The notes: generated by a model not told the origin, from the letters alone. Positions 25,266-33,881 are shown, counted from the stretch's first letter. The stretch: 61,426 bases of DNA from CAZTVF01 sp964616985 (GCA_964616985.1 CAZTVF010000015.1:1-61426), one strand, 5' to 3'. A program made the numbers and translations.

Positions 25266-26408
25266 ATGACTCGGCCGCTCGACCAGCTTCGCGTCGCAAT
25301 CGTCCACGAATGGTTCCAGACCTACGCGGGTTCCGAACGCGTCGTGGAGCAGATGCTCAACGTCCTGCCGCACGCGGACCTGTTCGGCCTGGTGGACTTC
25401 CTGCCCCCCGGCGGGCGCGAGTTCATCCGCAACAAGCCCGTCACGACGTCGTTCATTCAGCGGCTGCCCTTCGCCCGCCGCGGCTTCCGCAAGTACCTCG
25501 GCCTGATGCCCCGCGCGGTGGAGCAGTTCGACCTGCGGCCGTACGACCTCGTCATCTCCAGTTCGCACGCGGTGGCCAAGGGCGTGCTGACCTCGGCCGA
25601 CCAATTGCACGTGTGCATGTGCTACTCGCCCATGCGGTATGCGTGGGATATGTACCAGGACTACCTCGACGGCGCGGGCCTGCGTCGCGGCCTGCGGGGC
25701 TGGTTCGCCCGCCGCGTGCTGCACCGCCTGCGGCTGTGGGACCGGGCGAGCGCCAACGGCGTGGACCGCTTCATCGCGATCTCGAAGTTCATCGCCGGAC
25801 GCATCCGCAAGACCTACCGCCGCGGCAGCAAGGTGATCTACCCGCCGGTGGACGTGCAGGCGTTCTCGCCCGGCGGCGATCGCGGCGACTTCTACCTGGC
25901 CGCCTCGCGCCTGGTGCCCTACAAGCGGATGGACCTCATCGTGCAGGCCTTCGCGAAGATGCCGCAGCGGCAGCTGGTGGTGATCGGCGAGGGAAGCGAG
26001 ATAAAGAGGCTGCAGTCGCTGGCGGGGCCCAACGTGAAACTGCTGGGGGCCCAGCCGCACGCGTCGCTGGTGTCGCACATGCAGCGGGCCAAGGCGTTCC
26101 TCTTCGCCGCGCGGGAAGATTTCGGGATCGTGCCCGTCGAGGCCCAGGCGTGCGGCACGCCCGTGATTGCCTTCGCCGCCGGCGGCTCGGCCGAGACGGT
26201 CGTCGACGGAACGACGGGGCTGCTGTTCCACGAACAGACGCCCGAGTCGCTCATCGCCGCGATCGAGTCCTTCGAGACCCGCGCGGGCAGCTTCTCCCCC
26301 GCCGCCTGCCGCGCCAACGCCGAACGCTTCAGCATCGACCGCTTCCGCCGCGAATTCACCGACTTCCTCGCCGCCCAGTGGCAGCGGTTTGAAAGAAGAA
26401 GGCAATAG
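25266..26408 (+). CDS. Glycosyltransferase family 4
   Basis: A 380-residue GT-B transferase. The N-terminus LRVAIVHEWFQTYAGSERVV is the usual Gly-containing acceptor-side opening. The C-terminal half contains YLAASRLVPYKRMDLIVQAF, LVVIGEGSEIKRLQ and REDFGIVPVEAQACGTPV, the E-x7-E-type GT4 signature. It is likely a mannosyl- or related transferase for exopolysaccharide or LPS. There is no Shine-Dalgarno; TAGAAT at 25253-25258 is 7 nt before the ATG, suggesting a leaderless message. It is convergent with the DUF4838 gene across a hairpin at 26398. Confidence 0.9.
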   Translation: MTRPLDQLRVAIVHEWFQTYAGSERVVEQMLNVLPHADLFGLVDFLPPGGREFIRNKPVTTSFIQRLPFARRGFRKYLGLMPRAVEQFDLRPYDLVISSSHAVAKGVLTSADQLHVCMCYSPMRYAWDMYQDYLDGAGLRRGLRGWFARRVLHRLRLWDRASANGVDRFIAISKFIAGRIRKTYRRGSKVIYPPVDVQAFSPGGDRGDFYLAASRLVPYKRMDLIVQAFAKMPQRQLVVIGEGSEIKRLQSLAGPNVKLLGAQPHASLVSHMQRAKAFLFAAREDFGIVPVEAQACGTPVIAFAAGGSAETVVDGTTGLLFHEQTPESLIAAIESFETRAGSFSPAACRANAERFSIDRFRREFTDFLAAQWQRFERRRQ

Positions 26409-26434
26409 GCAATTGCCGACTGCCTATTGCCTTC
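26398..26434. terminator. Bidirectional hairpin between convergent genes
   Basis: A 14-bp stem, GAAGGCAATAGGCA/TGCCTATTGCCTTC, with a 9-nt loop. It overlaps the 3' ends of the GT4 gene and the opposing DUF4838 gene. There is no long T-run. The left arm plus loop start (GAAGGCAATAGGCAATTG) also occurs at about 4552, so this is part of a repeat family. Confidence 0.6.
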
Positions 26435-28844
26435 CTTCAATCGTCACCCGCTGCACCGCCTCAATCGCGTCGCCGGGGGCGATCTGGTGGTGGTCGGTCC
26501 GGATGTCCAAGGCGAGCATGTTGCGCGACGAAACCTTGCCCAGGATGGCGCGGACGATCGGGCCCTCCCAGCGGTGCGTCAGCGCGAAGCCCTGCCCTTC
26601 CAGCCGCCACGCCCCAGCCGGCAGACGCGGGCCTTCCATGATCGTCGCCAGGTTCAAGCCGTCGGGAATCTGCTCGGGCGTCAGCCGCGTTTCGCCCTGG
26701 CTCGTGGCGAACGCCACCGCCGCCGGCGCCGGCGGCGAGACCTGCAGCGACGCGCCCCACGTGGCCGGGCGCACGGCCTTGCCCATGTTGGCCAGGCGGC
26801 TGCGGATCGTCAGCACCCCGCCTGACAGCGTCAGCTTGCGAGTCAACTCCAACTGCCCCGTGAGCCTGGCCGTCAGCACGATCGCCGCGCCGCGACGGCG
26901 GCCCTTGTAGCGATCGGACCAGCCCGCGTAGACGTACGTGGACAGGCTGGCGAACTCGACGTATCCCGCGTCGTTGGGGTACAGGAAGTACTTGCTGTCG
27001 GGGTCGGCCGGGCACAGCCACTGGTGGCCGTTCGCGTGCCACTCCAGCAGCCTGCCGCCCAGGTCGGGCACGACGGCGATCTCCTGCCCGCCGTCGCGCA
27101 GCCACAGCACGTCGTGGGGGGCCAGGCGGCTGCGGACCTTGTCGATGCTCGCCGCGATCCTGCCGCCCTCGGAGATATGCTCGATGCCGTATGCCTCCAG
27201 GTCGCGGGTGATCGTCTTGAGTTTTGCGACATCCGCATCCGTGGCCGTACCGCGATACACGTCGCCCTCGCGCCGAAACACGCCGCCCTTGCGGTACAGG
27301 CGGGCATACTCCAGGCCGTGAATCAGCAGGGTCGCGCGCTGGCACTGCGGCCCGCTTGCGGCCTTGATGCCGCCTTCGAGGGCCGCCTGCGCCTGCGAGA
27401 GCGTCGCCTCGTCGAACAGCGGGTGCGTGGGCGGATCGTACAGGCTGGGGTGCAGCGTGCGATCATTCCGCACGCGGCCATGGAAGATGTCGAGGTACTG
27501 CCTCACGCCCGCGGCGGCCTTGCCGTAGTAGGCGGCGAGGAATTCATCCACCCGCGGCCACAGCGGCTGCTCCGGCTGCCACAGCATGCGGGCGACGGCA
27601 TAGCCGCGCAGGGCCATCGACTCGGCCCCGCCGCCCTGCTGGCCCATGCCCTGCGTGAAAACGCCGTACACGCCGTGGCGTTTGTAGAGGTTGATGTTCG
27701 CGTGCAGTTCCTCCAGGTCGGGCATCGGCAGCAGGTAGTGCGCGAAGTTCGTGCAGTAATGCCAGATGTACATCTGCGGCGTCAGGCGGCCCCAGCCCTC
27801 CAGGGCCTTGAGGAAGCGGAGGCTCTCGGGATGGTCGCACGTGCCGAATTCGTGACCCTGGCAGCACTTGATCGGGCACAGCCGCACGCGGACGTTGCGG
27901 TGCGGCGCGGTGCGGCAGGCGTCGAGGGTGTACATGTACGCCAGCGTGTCGATGAGCTTGTCGGGGAAGTGCTTGCTCGTCTCCTCGGCGATGCGGTTGA
28001 CGAAGCGGATGAGCGGCCCGGCCTGCGAGCCTTCTTCGCGGGCGATCGCCGTGCACTGGGGGCACTGGCAGTAGCCTTCCCAGTCATTCTGCGAGACGGA
28101 GAAGATGGTCGCGCGCGGCGTCTTCCGCATGTGCTCCAGCACGCGCTGCGTGGTGATGCGCAGCACGTCGGGGTTGGACAGGCACAGCTGGCCCTGCTCG
28201 GTGCGGCGGACGCCGTCGATGAGGCTGTAGTACTCCGGGTGCGTCGCGAAGAACTCGCCCGGCGGCACCAGGGCGTAGAACGTGTGCACGAACAGGCCGT
28301 ACGACACGTTGCCGCCCATGTACTGCGGCACGGCCACGTAGTTGCCGTTGAGCCGGTTGCGAACCCACCACAGCGGGTCGCCGCAATCGAAATTGAACAT
28401 GTCGCGGAATTCAAAGGCCGGCTGGCCCGTGGCGTTCATCGGCGAGATCGCGACCTTGCCCAGCCTGGGCACGTGCGTGACGGTCGGTGCGAACCAGCGG
28501 CAGCCCAGCGATTCCAGCAGTTCGTACACGCCGTACAGCGCCCCGCGCGGTGAGCCGCCCACGATGTGCACGTCGCTGCCGGCCGTCGCGATGCGGAAAC
28601 CTTCAGGCGCCAGGCCCGTGGTGGCCACGCCCGCCGCGGCCGCCGCATCGACGTCGTTGATGTGAATGCACGGGCGTTCGCCCGCGGCTTCGTGCTCATG
28701 CAGCGGTGCCGCCCCGACCATCTGGCACAGGTGCCGCCGCAATTCGTCGGCCGCGAACTCCTCGACATCGCCCGCGTTTTTCGCCAGCGCAACCTGCGCC
28801 CTCATCACGCCCTTGGACGCCAGCACGATCTGTTCCGTGGCCAT
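26424..28844 (-). CDS. DUF4838 / GH67-like putative glycoside hydrolase
   Basis: An 806-residue protein. The first ~125 residues resemble the alpha-glucuronidase N-terminal domain (AADELRRHLCQMVGAAPLH, then VGGSPRGALYGVYELLESLG). The central region matches DUF4838 (TIFSVSQNDWEGYCQCPQC, MYIWHYCTNFAHYLLPMPDL). The C-terminal ~200 residues are beta-rich. No signal peptide is seen. This family is common in polysaccharide-degrading planctomycetes and is thought to act on plant or algal glycans, but specificity is unknown. AAAAGGAG lies before the ATG. Residues QNDWEGYC and HYCTNFAH are candidates for the active-site area. Confidence 0.8.
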   Translation of the reverse strand: MATEQIVLASKGVMRAQVALAKNAGDVEEFAADELRRHLCQMVGAAPLHEHEAAGERPCIHINDVDAAAAAGVATTGLAPEGFRIATAGSDVHIVGGSPRGALYGVYELLESLGCRWFAPTVTHVPRLGKVAISPMNATGQPAFEFRDMFNFDCGDPLWWVRNRLNGNYVAVPQYMGGNVSYGLFVHTFYALVPPGEFFATHPEYYSLIDGVRRTEQGQLCLSNPDVLRITTQRVLEHMRKTPRATIFSVSQNDWEGYCQCPQCTAIAREEGSQAGPLIRFVNRIAEETSKHFPDKLIDTLAYMYTLDACRTAPHRNVRVRLCPIKCCQGHEFGTCDHPESLRFLKALEGWGRLTPQMYIWHYCTNFAHYLLPMPDLEELHANINLYKRHGVYGVFTQGMGQQGGGAESMALRGYAVARMLWQPEQPLWPRVDEFLAAYYGKAAAGVRQYLDIFHGRVRNDRTLHPSLYDPPTHPLFDEATLSQAQAALEGGIKAASGPQCQRATLLIHGLEYARLYRKGGVFRREGDVYRGTATDADVAKLKTITRDLEAYGIEHISEGGRIAASIDKVRSRLAPHDVLWLRDGGQEIAVVPDLGGRLLEWHANGHQWLCPADPDSKYFLYPNDAGYVEFASLSTYVYAGWSDRYKGRRRGAAIVLTARLTGQLELTRKLTLSGGVLTIRSRLANMGKAVRPATWGASLQVSPPAPAAVAFATSQGETRLTPEQIPDGLNLATIMEGPRLPAGAWRLEGQGFALTHRWEGPIVRAILGKVSSRNMLALDIRTDHHQIAPGDAIEAVQRVTIEGRQ

Positions 28845-28944
28845 ACTCGCTCCTTTTTCGCCCCGCGGGGCCTTCTCGGTTCAACCGATCCCGCGTGCGA
28901 ACGTTCCTGCATCTTTCCTCTTCCCAAACCCCGCTGTCATCGTA

Positions 28945-28950
28945 TATACT
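28945..28950 (+). promoter_or_regulatory. Putative -10 box for tRNA-Ala
   Basis: TATACT lies 11 nt upstream of the tRNA 5' end, a position consistent with a sigma-70-type promoter. No clear -35 hexamer is visible. Confidence 0.4.
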
Positions 28951-28961
28951 TCCTGAATCCC

Positions 28962-29034
28962 GGGGACGTAGCTCAGCTGGGAGAGCGGCTGGTTCGCAAT
29001 CAGCAGGTCAGGGGTTCGATCCCCCTCGTCTCCA
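28962..29034 (+). tRNA. tRNA-Ala(CGC)
   Basis: A full cloverleaf can be drawn. The acceptor stem is GGGGACG/CGTCTCC with discriminator A, and contains the G3:U70 pair that identifies alanine tRNA. The D-arm is GCTC/GAGC, the anticodon stem GCTGG/TCAGC has the loop TTCGCAA (anticodon CGC at 28995-28997, reading GCG), and the T-arm AGGGG/CCCCT has loop TTCGATC. The CCA end is not encoded. It suits the high-GC codon usage. Confidence 0.95.
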
Positions 29035-29056
29035 TCCTGCTTCGCTCGACGGGCCA

Positions 29057-29234
29057 AAAGCCCGTCGAGCTTCGCAGGACGCAGTCCTGCGAACCGCGCA
29101 GCGGGAAGCAGGATGCCCTGCGTAGCTCTTCGCAGGTCGCTCCTGCGACCGAAGAAGAGCGGAGCAGGGCTTCGTTCGACAAACCCGAAAGCCCGTCGAG
29201 CTTCGCAGGACACAGTCCTGCGAACCGCGCAGCG
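29057..29234. repeat. Direct 47-bp repeats downstream of tRNA-Ala
   Basis: A 47-bp sequence at 29057-29103 recurs at 29188-29234 with one mismatch. Each copy contains AAAGCCCGTCGAGCTTCG and the palindrome CGCAGGACGCAGTCCTGCG. Between them are further CTCTTCGCAGG/CCTGCG palindromes. The block fills the gap between the tRNA and the GIY-YIG gene. Confidence 0.75.
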
Positions 29235-29326
29235 AACGAAGCGGACGCCCTGCATAGCTCTCCGAGGCTCATGCTGTTCGAGCGAAGGAGAGCGACGCAG
29301 GGTACGTGGCGTAGGGAGGAATGCGG

Positions 29327-29566
29327 ATGTACGTCTACCTCATCCGTTCGATATCTCATCCGGACCAGCGCTACGTTGGCATCACGCGTGATCTCAAGAC
29401 GCGCATCCTACAGCACAACGCCGGCAAATCCCCTCACACCAGCAAATTCATTCCCTGGCAGCTCGTCACTGCCATGTATTTCTCGGACACGGCGAAGGCA
29501 GAAGCCTTTGAACGCTATCTCAAACATGGCTCCGGCCACGCCTTTGCCAATCGTCATCTCTGGTGA
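29327..29566 (+). CDS. GIY-YIG domain protein (UPF0213/YhbQ-like)
   Basis: A 79-residue single-domain GIY-YIG nuclease-fold protein. The hallmark is MYVYLIRS followed by RYVGITRDLKTRI (variant of GIY...YIG), with the conserved Arg and the Asn in LQHNAGKSPHT. Such small proteins are structure-specific nuclease relatives of unknown function, often near repeats. The start is set at 29327, because GGGAGGA lies 6-8 nt before this ATG but abuts the ATG at 29321. The last 61 bp, including the stop, are duplicated at 31295-31355. Confidence 0.85.
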   Translation: MYVYLIRSISHPDQRYVGITRDLKTRILQHNAGKSPHTSKFIPWQLVTAMYFSDTAKAEAFERYLKHGSGHAFANRHLW

Positions 29567-29664
29567 GGATCCAACCCGCCGGTGCGAATGCCGTCAAGTC
29601 GGCTGTGTCACACAGAGGCAGACGATGGCCGGGGCGGCACCAAGGATTCATTCGAGGCGAGACA

Positions 29665-30939
29665 CTACGCCTTTAGCCGGGCCTTGACCTGCGCCCACGG
29701 CACGTCGCGGGGCTGGAGATTGTGCAGCGCCGCCAGGGCGGCGGTGATGCCCGCGGCCTGGCCGAGGGCGGCGACGTCGCCCGTCACGCGGTAGCTGGAG
29801 TGGGCGATGAAGTCGCCGCTGATGCACCGGCCCGCCATCATCAGCCCGCCCACGTCGGCGGCGATCAGCGACCGCAGGGGGATGTCGTACGGCTGGGTGG
29901 CGGCGACGGCGGGGGCCTCGATGCCACGGTTGCCGGTGGCGTCCAGGGCGTGAACGTCCACGCCGAAGGCCGCGCGGCAGACGGCGTCTTCGTGGCGGGC
30001 GCCGCTGCGGAGATCGTCCTGCGTCACGCGATACAGGCCGCGAATGCGCCGGCCCTCGCGGACGCCGATGTGCTCAGCCGACGCGACGATGTGAACGTCC
30101 TTCCACACGCCGCCCAGGCCGCGAAGGGCGTCGACCATGCGGTGGATTTCCTCGCGCGCGCGGGCGGTGGCGACCGAGATGGCCTGCGGGTCGTCGGCCC
30201 GCACTCCGTACTCGTGGTTGGCCATCATGCTCACCAAGCCGTCGCGAATGGCGAACAGGGTCGGGCTTCGATACGAGGGCGACACGCCGGCCCGCTCCAT
30301 CTCCTGGAGCAGGCGCTTCTTGGTCTGGCCGCCGGCGGCGTCGGCGCGGACGAAGCCGGCCTCGACCAGTTCGGCCGAGCTGACGCCCGCCAGCAGGCAG
30401 ATCAGCGAGAGCGGCTGGCATCGCCCGGCGGGGTCGCCCAGGTCGAACGCGCAGCCGGCGCGGGCGGCGAGGTCGCCGTCGCCGGTGCAGTCGATGAAGG
30501 CCTTGGCCCGCCAGGCCTCGCGGCCGGCCTTGGATTCGGTGATGGCGGCCTCGACCCTGCCGGCGGCGACGTGTGCGGCGACGACGTTGGTGTGCAGGCG
30601 CACGGCGACCCCGGCCTCGGCGCACATCTCGTCGAGCAGCAGCTTCATCTGCTCGGCCTCGTAGGCCTTGATGCGGCGGGCGTTGCGAAGGTCGAGACGC
30701 CGGAGGATCTCCGCCGGCAGGCCGGTCTTGCCCTCGAAGTCGAGCAGCCAGCTCAGCAGACCGCGGGTCCACGTGCCGCCCAGACACCCGCCGGATTCGA
30801 TGAGTCGCACCTTGGCACCGGTTCGCGCGGCGGCGATGGCAGCGCAGCTGCCCGCCGGGCCCGCCCCGGCGACGAGAACGTCCGTTTCTTCGATCACGGG
30901 GATTTGGCGGGCGGCTTCGGCGACGATAAAGGTCTGCAT
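29665..30939 (-). CDS. FAD-dependent oxidoreductase
   Basis: A 424-residue FAD_oxidored-type flavoprotein. The dinucleotide-binding motif VLVAGAGPAGSCAAIAAA follows about 20 residues in, then RLIESGGCLGGTWTRGL, the Gly-rich segment typical of this planctomycete-abundant family. A second FAD contact is AFIDCTGDGDLAARAG, and the C-terminal GGLMMAGRCISGDFIAHSS closes the domain. The substrate is unknown; family members are often linked to sugar-acid or glycan catabolism. GGAACG precedes the ATG. There is no signal peptide. Confidence 0.85.
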   Translation of the reverse strand: MQTFIVAEAARQIPVIEETDVLVAGAGPAGSCAAIAAARTGAKVRLIESGGCLGGTWTRGLLSWLLDFEGKTGLPAEILRRLDLRNARRIKAYEAEQMKLLLDEMCAEAGVAVRLHTNVVAAHVAAGRVEAAITESKAGREAWRAKAFIDCTGDGDLAARAGCAFDLGDPAGRCQPLSLICLLAGVSSAELVEAGFVRADAAGGQTKKRLLQEMERAGVSPSYRSPTLFAIRDGLVSMMANHEYGVRADDPQAISVATARAREEIHRMVDALRGLGGVWKDVHIVASAEHIGVREGRRIRGLYRVTQDDLRSGARHEDAVCRAAFGVDVHALDATGNRGIEAPAVAATQPYDIPLRSLIAADVGGLMMAGRCISGDFIAHSSYRVTGDVAALGQAAGITAALAALHNLQPRDVPWAQVKARLKA

Positions 30940-31057
30940 GGAACGTTCCTTTCTTTGCCGAGATTATAGTGGCCGCCGCTGGCGTGGAATATGGCGAACT
31001 GGTCCTGGCGTAGCTTGGCCGTCGCGGCCACGCCACGGGAAGGTGCGATCGCCCCAT

Positions 31058-31190
31058 GCCCATCGCCAATGGTATCTACACAACCGCCCTGGGTGGCGGC
31101 CTTCCCAGGCCGCCGCCCCTAACCGTCGCTGGCGGCGGCCTGGGAAGGCCGCCACCCCTCATACTTGTGTAGATACTATTGCCCATCGCC
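31058..31190. mobile_element. MITE-like inverted-repeat element with 10-bp flanking direct repeats
   Basis: Inverted ends AATGGTATCTACACAA (31068-31083) and TTGTGTAGATACTATT (31165-31180) match over 15 of 16 positions. Between them are two inverted GGGTGGCGGCC units. The element is flanked by the direct repeat GCCCATCGCC at 31058-31067 and 31181-31190, resembling a target-site duplication. It has no transposase, so any movement would need one supplied in trans. Confidence 0.65.
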
Positions 31191-31294
31191 GCGCTGACCA
31201 CCGCCGCGCCGGAAGATCAGATCGATAGTATTCCTCGCTGCGGCCGCTACGCCTGCTCGTCAAAGACGGACCGATTCGACAAGCTTCAGCCTAT

Positions 31295-31348
31295 GAACGC
31301 TATCTCAAACATGGCTCCGGCCACGCCTTTGCCAATCGTCATCTCTGG
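31295..31348 (+). pseudogene. 3' fragment of a GIY-YIG gene
   Basis: 61 bp at 31295-31355 are identical to 29510-29570, the last codons and stop of the GIY-YIG gene. In frame it encodes ERYLKHGSGHAFANRHLW and a stop. There is no intact 5' part. Homology continues imperfectly past the stop (ACCCGCCGGTGCGAA) into the 3' end of the convergent lipoprotein gene. It is a remnant of a second copy or the result of recombination. Confidence 0.8.
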
Positions 31349-31356
31349 TGAGGATC

Positions 31357-32439
31357 TCACCCGCCGGTGCGAAGGGCCGTCAGGGCGGCGCGATGGCGAG
31401 AGAGGACGTCCAGACGCTTGGCGATGTAGACGCGGGCGTCCCAATTGGGCGAATTGATGTAATCGGCAAGTGATATCGCACGGAGCATGGCCGCCAGTCC
31501 GGAGGGGGCGGCGCCGGCCGCAGAGGAGGCCTTCCAGACGGCCAGCATCGCCTTCAGATTCGCGGCGCGATCGGCCAGGCTGATCGAAGTATCCTTCTCC
31601 AACGCCGCCACGACGGGGGCAAGCCGCTGGTACAACTCGGCCAGGGCCAGGTACTGCACCGACATCGCCTTGCCCACGGGCACATTGGCGTCGGCGACTT
31701 GCCTGGCCGCCGACTTGCAGGCGTTTTGCACCTGCCCCATCTCATTCGACGAGGCCGCGAGGTCCTCGGTGCAGTCGCTGTCCAGCCACGGCCCGAGGCG
31801 TTCGGCCAGCGAATCGCGCCAGTACCTCGCGGATACCACCGCGATCAGCGGCGACTTCAGGGCGGGTTCCTGGGCGGCACGACGCTCCATCGCGGGCATG
31901 TCCACGCACCGCGCCACCTGAAGCACAGCCGCCACCCATGCCTGCAGACGGATTCGCTCGGCACGTGCGGTGTTCTTCCCCGCGGCCAGGTCCTTCTGCA
32001 GCGCCATCAGGGAATCTTCCAGCCGGATGAGGCGGGCGGCGACGGCGGCAACGTCCTTCGCCGGGCCGTTGGCATCGCTGCCGGCGGGCGTCGGCGGCCC
32101 CTTCGCGCGAACCGCCGCGATCTCGGCATCCAACTGCGCCAGCTTGGGCGTCAGCCGGTCGATCTCGGCCTGCGTCTCGCCCTGCCGCCGAACGAGACGG
32201 GCGTTGTCGGCCTGCGCGGCACGCTCCTCGGCGCGGGTTGCCCTCAATTCCTTGTCGGCCGCGTTGTCCTCGTCCTCGACCTTGGTCTTCTGGGCCTTCA
32301 GGGCCGCCAGCGCCGCCGGGCTGTTGTCCAGCTCGCGCTGAAGCATGTCGCGGTGCAGCTTCACCAGCGGGTAGCAGCCGCCCATCGATGCCGCCGCCAC
32401 GGCCAGGGCGAGCGAGGAAAGAAGAAGTCGCGTGTTCAT
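31357..32439 (-). CDS. Coiled-coil lipoprotein
   Basis: A 360-residue predicted lipoprotein: MNTRLLLSSLALAVAAAS then the lipobox MGGC. Residues about 40-110 are strongly charged heptad-like helix (KTKVEDEDNAADKELRATR), as is the following segment. The rest is helical without a recognised domain. It is translationally coupled to the gene upstream: its ATG overlaps that gene's TGA as ATGA. The two probably form an envelope complex of unknown role. The stop codon lies within sequence related to the 3' flank of the GIY-YIG gene. Confidence 0.7.
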   Translation of the reverse strand: MNTRLLLSSLALAVAAASMGGCYPLVKLHRDMLQRELDNSPAALAALKAQKTKVEDEDNAADKELRATRAEERAAQADNARLVRRQGETQAEIDRLTPKLAQLDAEIAAVRAKGPPTPAGSDANGPAKDVAAVAARLIRLEDSLMALQKDLAAGKNTARAERIRLQAWVAAVLQVARCVDMPAMERRAAQEPALKSPLIAVVSARYWRDSLAERLGPWLDSDCTEDLAASSNEMGQVQNACKSAARQVADANVPVGKAMSVQYLALAELYQRLAPVVAALEKDTSISLADRAANLKAMLAVWKASSAAGAAPSGLAAMLRAISLADYINSPNWDARVYIAKRLDVLSRHRAALTALRTGG

Positions 32440-33881
32440 GGCCGGCCCCCCTTGGGGGGGGAGGCTTCCCACAGGTCGACGATCCGCTGCGACTCCTTGG
32501 CGTTCACGTCCAGCGATTCGATCTTGCCCGCCAGTCGCCGCCGCAGAAGTTGCATCGTCTTGCGCTGATCGGTGAATCCATCCAGCGCGGCCGATATCTG
32601 CTGTTGCCGCAGGGCCCGTTCGGTCAGGCCCATCGCCCCCTTGGCGGCCGTCGCGTACGGGTTCAGCGCCGCCAACGCCTCGCAGACCAGCTTCGCCTTG
32701 GTCTCGTGGTCCTGGGCCGAAGTCGCCAGCACGCACTTGCCCATCGCCTCGTAGGCGATGATCGCCCGCGAGAACTGCTTCCGCGTCGCATCGTCCAGGC
32801 CCGCGCCCATCACCTCTTTGCCCGTCTCGAGAAAACCGGACATCGCCGAATGCAGCTTCGAGTCGCGCTCGGTCTGATTCTCCGCCGTCGACGACTCGTA
32901 GGCAGCCACCGCCGTTCGCATCGCCGCCTGGGCAACCCGGTACTTGTGCAGGAGCTGCGGGCTGACCTTGCCCGCGCTCAGCCATACCTCCACGGGGGCG
33001 ACCAGGTCCAGCATGTCGCCCAGCGTGCCGGCCGATTCGCGGCGCAACATCTTGACGAACTCGTCCGACGTGCGGTCGTGCCGCTGGGCCCAGGCCTCCA
33101 TCATCGCCAGCCGCGCCTGCAGATCCTTCCGCAGCGATTGCTGCCGATCTCGTTCGCGAAGGGCCTGCTGGTAGATGTCGAGGGTGAGGAAGGCGGCCGG
33201 GTCGATCTTCTTGTACAGGTCCTTGTCATCCAGGTACACCTCGGCCGGAGGCGAGAACATGTCGCTCAAATCCACCGGCGCTGCCGCAGCCGGGCCGCCG
33301 TGGCGCACTGCCGCCAACGCCGTCTGCATGTCCAGCAACCGCTTCTCAATCTCCTGGCGGAGCTGCTTGAGCTTGGCGGTGACAGCGTCGAGGATCTTCT
33401 GCTGTCGCTCCTTCTGGGCCTTGGCCTCCGCGGCGGCACGCTTGGCGTCGGAAATCTTGCCGCGGGTCTCGCGCAGGCTCGCGCGGAGCTTGGCGATCTC
33501 CTGCTCTACCTGCTGCTTCTTCTGCCGCCAGGGCGTGAGCTTGCCTTCCAGTTCGCCGATATCCTCCCAGGCCTGGTCCATCGCCGTGGGCCCGCGTTCG
33601 CCATCGTCGGAGTACCCGCCCCCGCCGCCGCCACCGCCACCCGAGGGCGATGATGACAACGAGCGGCCGCACGAAGGGCAATGGCTGGGGATGGAACGAG
33701 TGGGCTTGGTTCGGAAGGGAATCCAGGCATTGCAGTGCGGGCACTGCAGCTCGCCTCCGTCAACGTCCGGCTGCGCAGAGCACCGCGACGCCGGGCCCGT
33801 CGTCCCCAGCACAAGCAATGCCGCCACGATGCCGGCCGCAAAGGCCAGCCCGCGGCGACGAGACGCACATAAGATCATCAA
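32436..33881 (-). CDS. Exported zinc-ribbon, coiled-coil protein
   Basis: A 481-residue protein I do not recognise. A signal-like segment (GLAFAAGIVAALLVLGTT) is followed by a zinc ribbon CPHCNAWIPF...CPSCGRSL around residues 47-73, a run of nine Gly, and a long coiled coil (about 100-200, with KKQQVEQEIAKLRASLRET). The C-terminal half is helical. A zinc ribbon after a signal peptide is unusual outside the cytoplasm. It overlaps the next gene by ATGA, so the two are co-translated. Confidence 0.65.
   Translation of the reverse strand: MMILCASRRRGLAFAAGIVAALLVLGTTGPASRCSAQPDVDGGELQCPHCNAWIPFRTKPTRSIPSHCPSCGRSLSSSPSGGGGGGGGGYSDDGERGPTAMDQAWEDIGELEGKLTPWRQKKQQVEQEIAKLRASLRETRGKISDAKRAAAEAKAQKERQQKILDAVTAKLKQLRQEIEKRLLDMQTALAAVRHGGPAAAAPVDLSDMFSPPAEVYLDDKDLYKKIDPAAFLTLDIYQQALRERDRQQSLRKDLQARLAMMEAWAQRHDRTSDEFVKMLRRESAGTLGDMLDLVAPVEVWLSAGKVSPQLLHKYRVAQAAMRTAVAAYESSTAENQTERDSKLHSAMSGFLETGKEVMGAGLDDATRKQFSRAIIAYEAMGKCVLATSAQDHETKAKLVCEALAALNPYATAAKGAMGLTERALRQQQISAALDGFTDQRKTMQLLRRRLAGKIESLDVNAKESQRIVDLWEASPPKGGRP

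Noticed and set aside
28962..29570. tRNA-Ala as an integration site with att repeat
   Set aside because: No copy of the tRNA 3' end was found downstream, and no integrase lies nearby; the Xer gene is 15 kb away.
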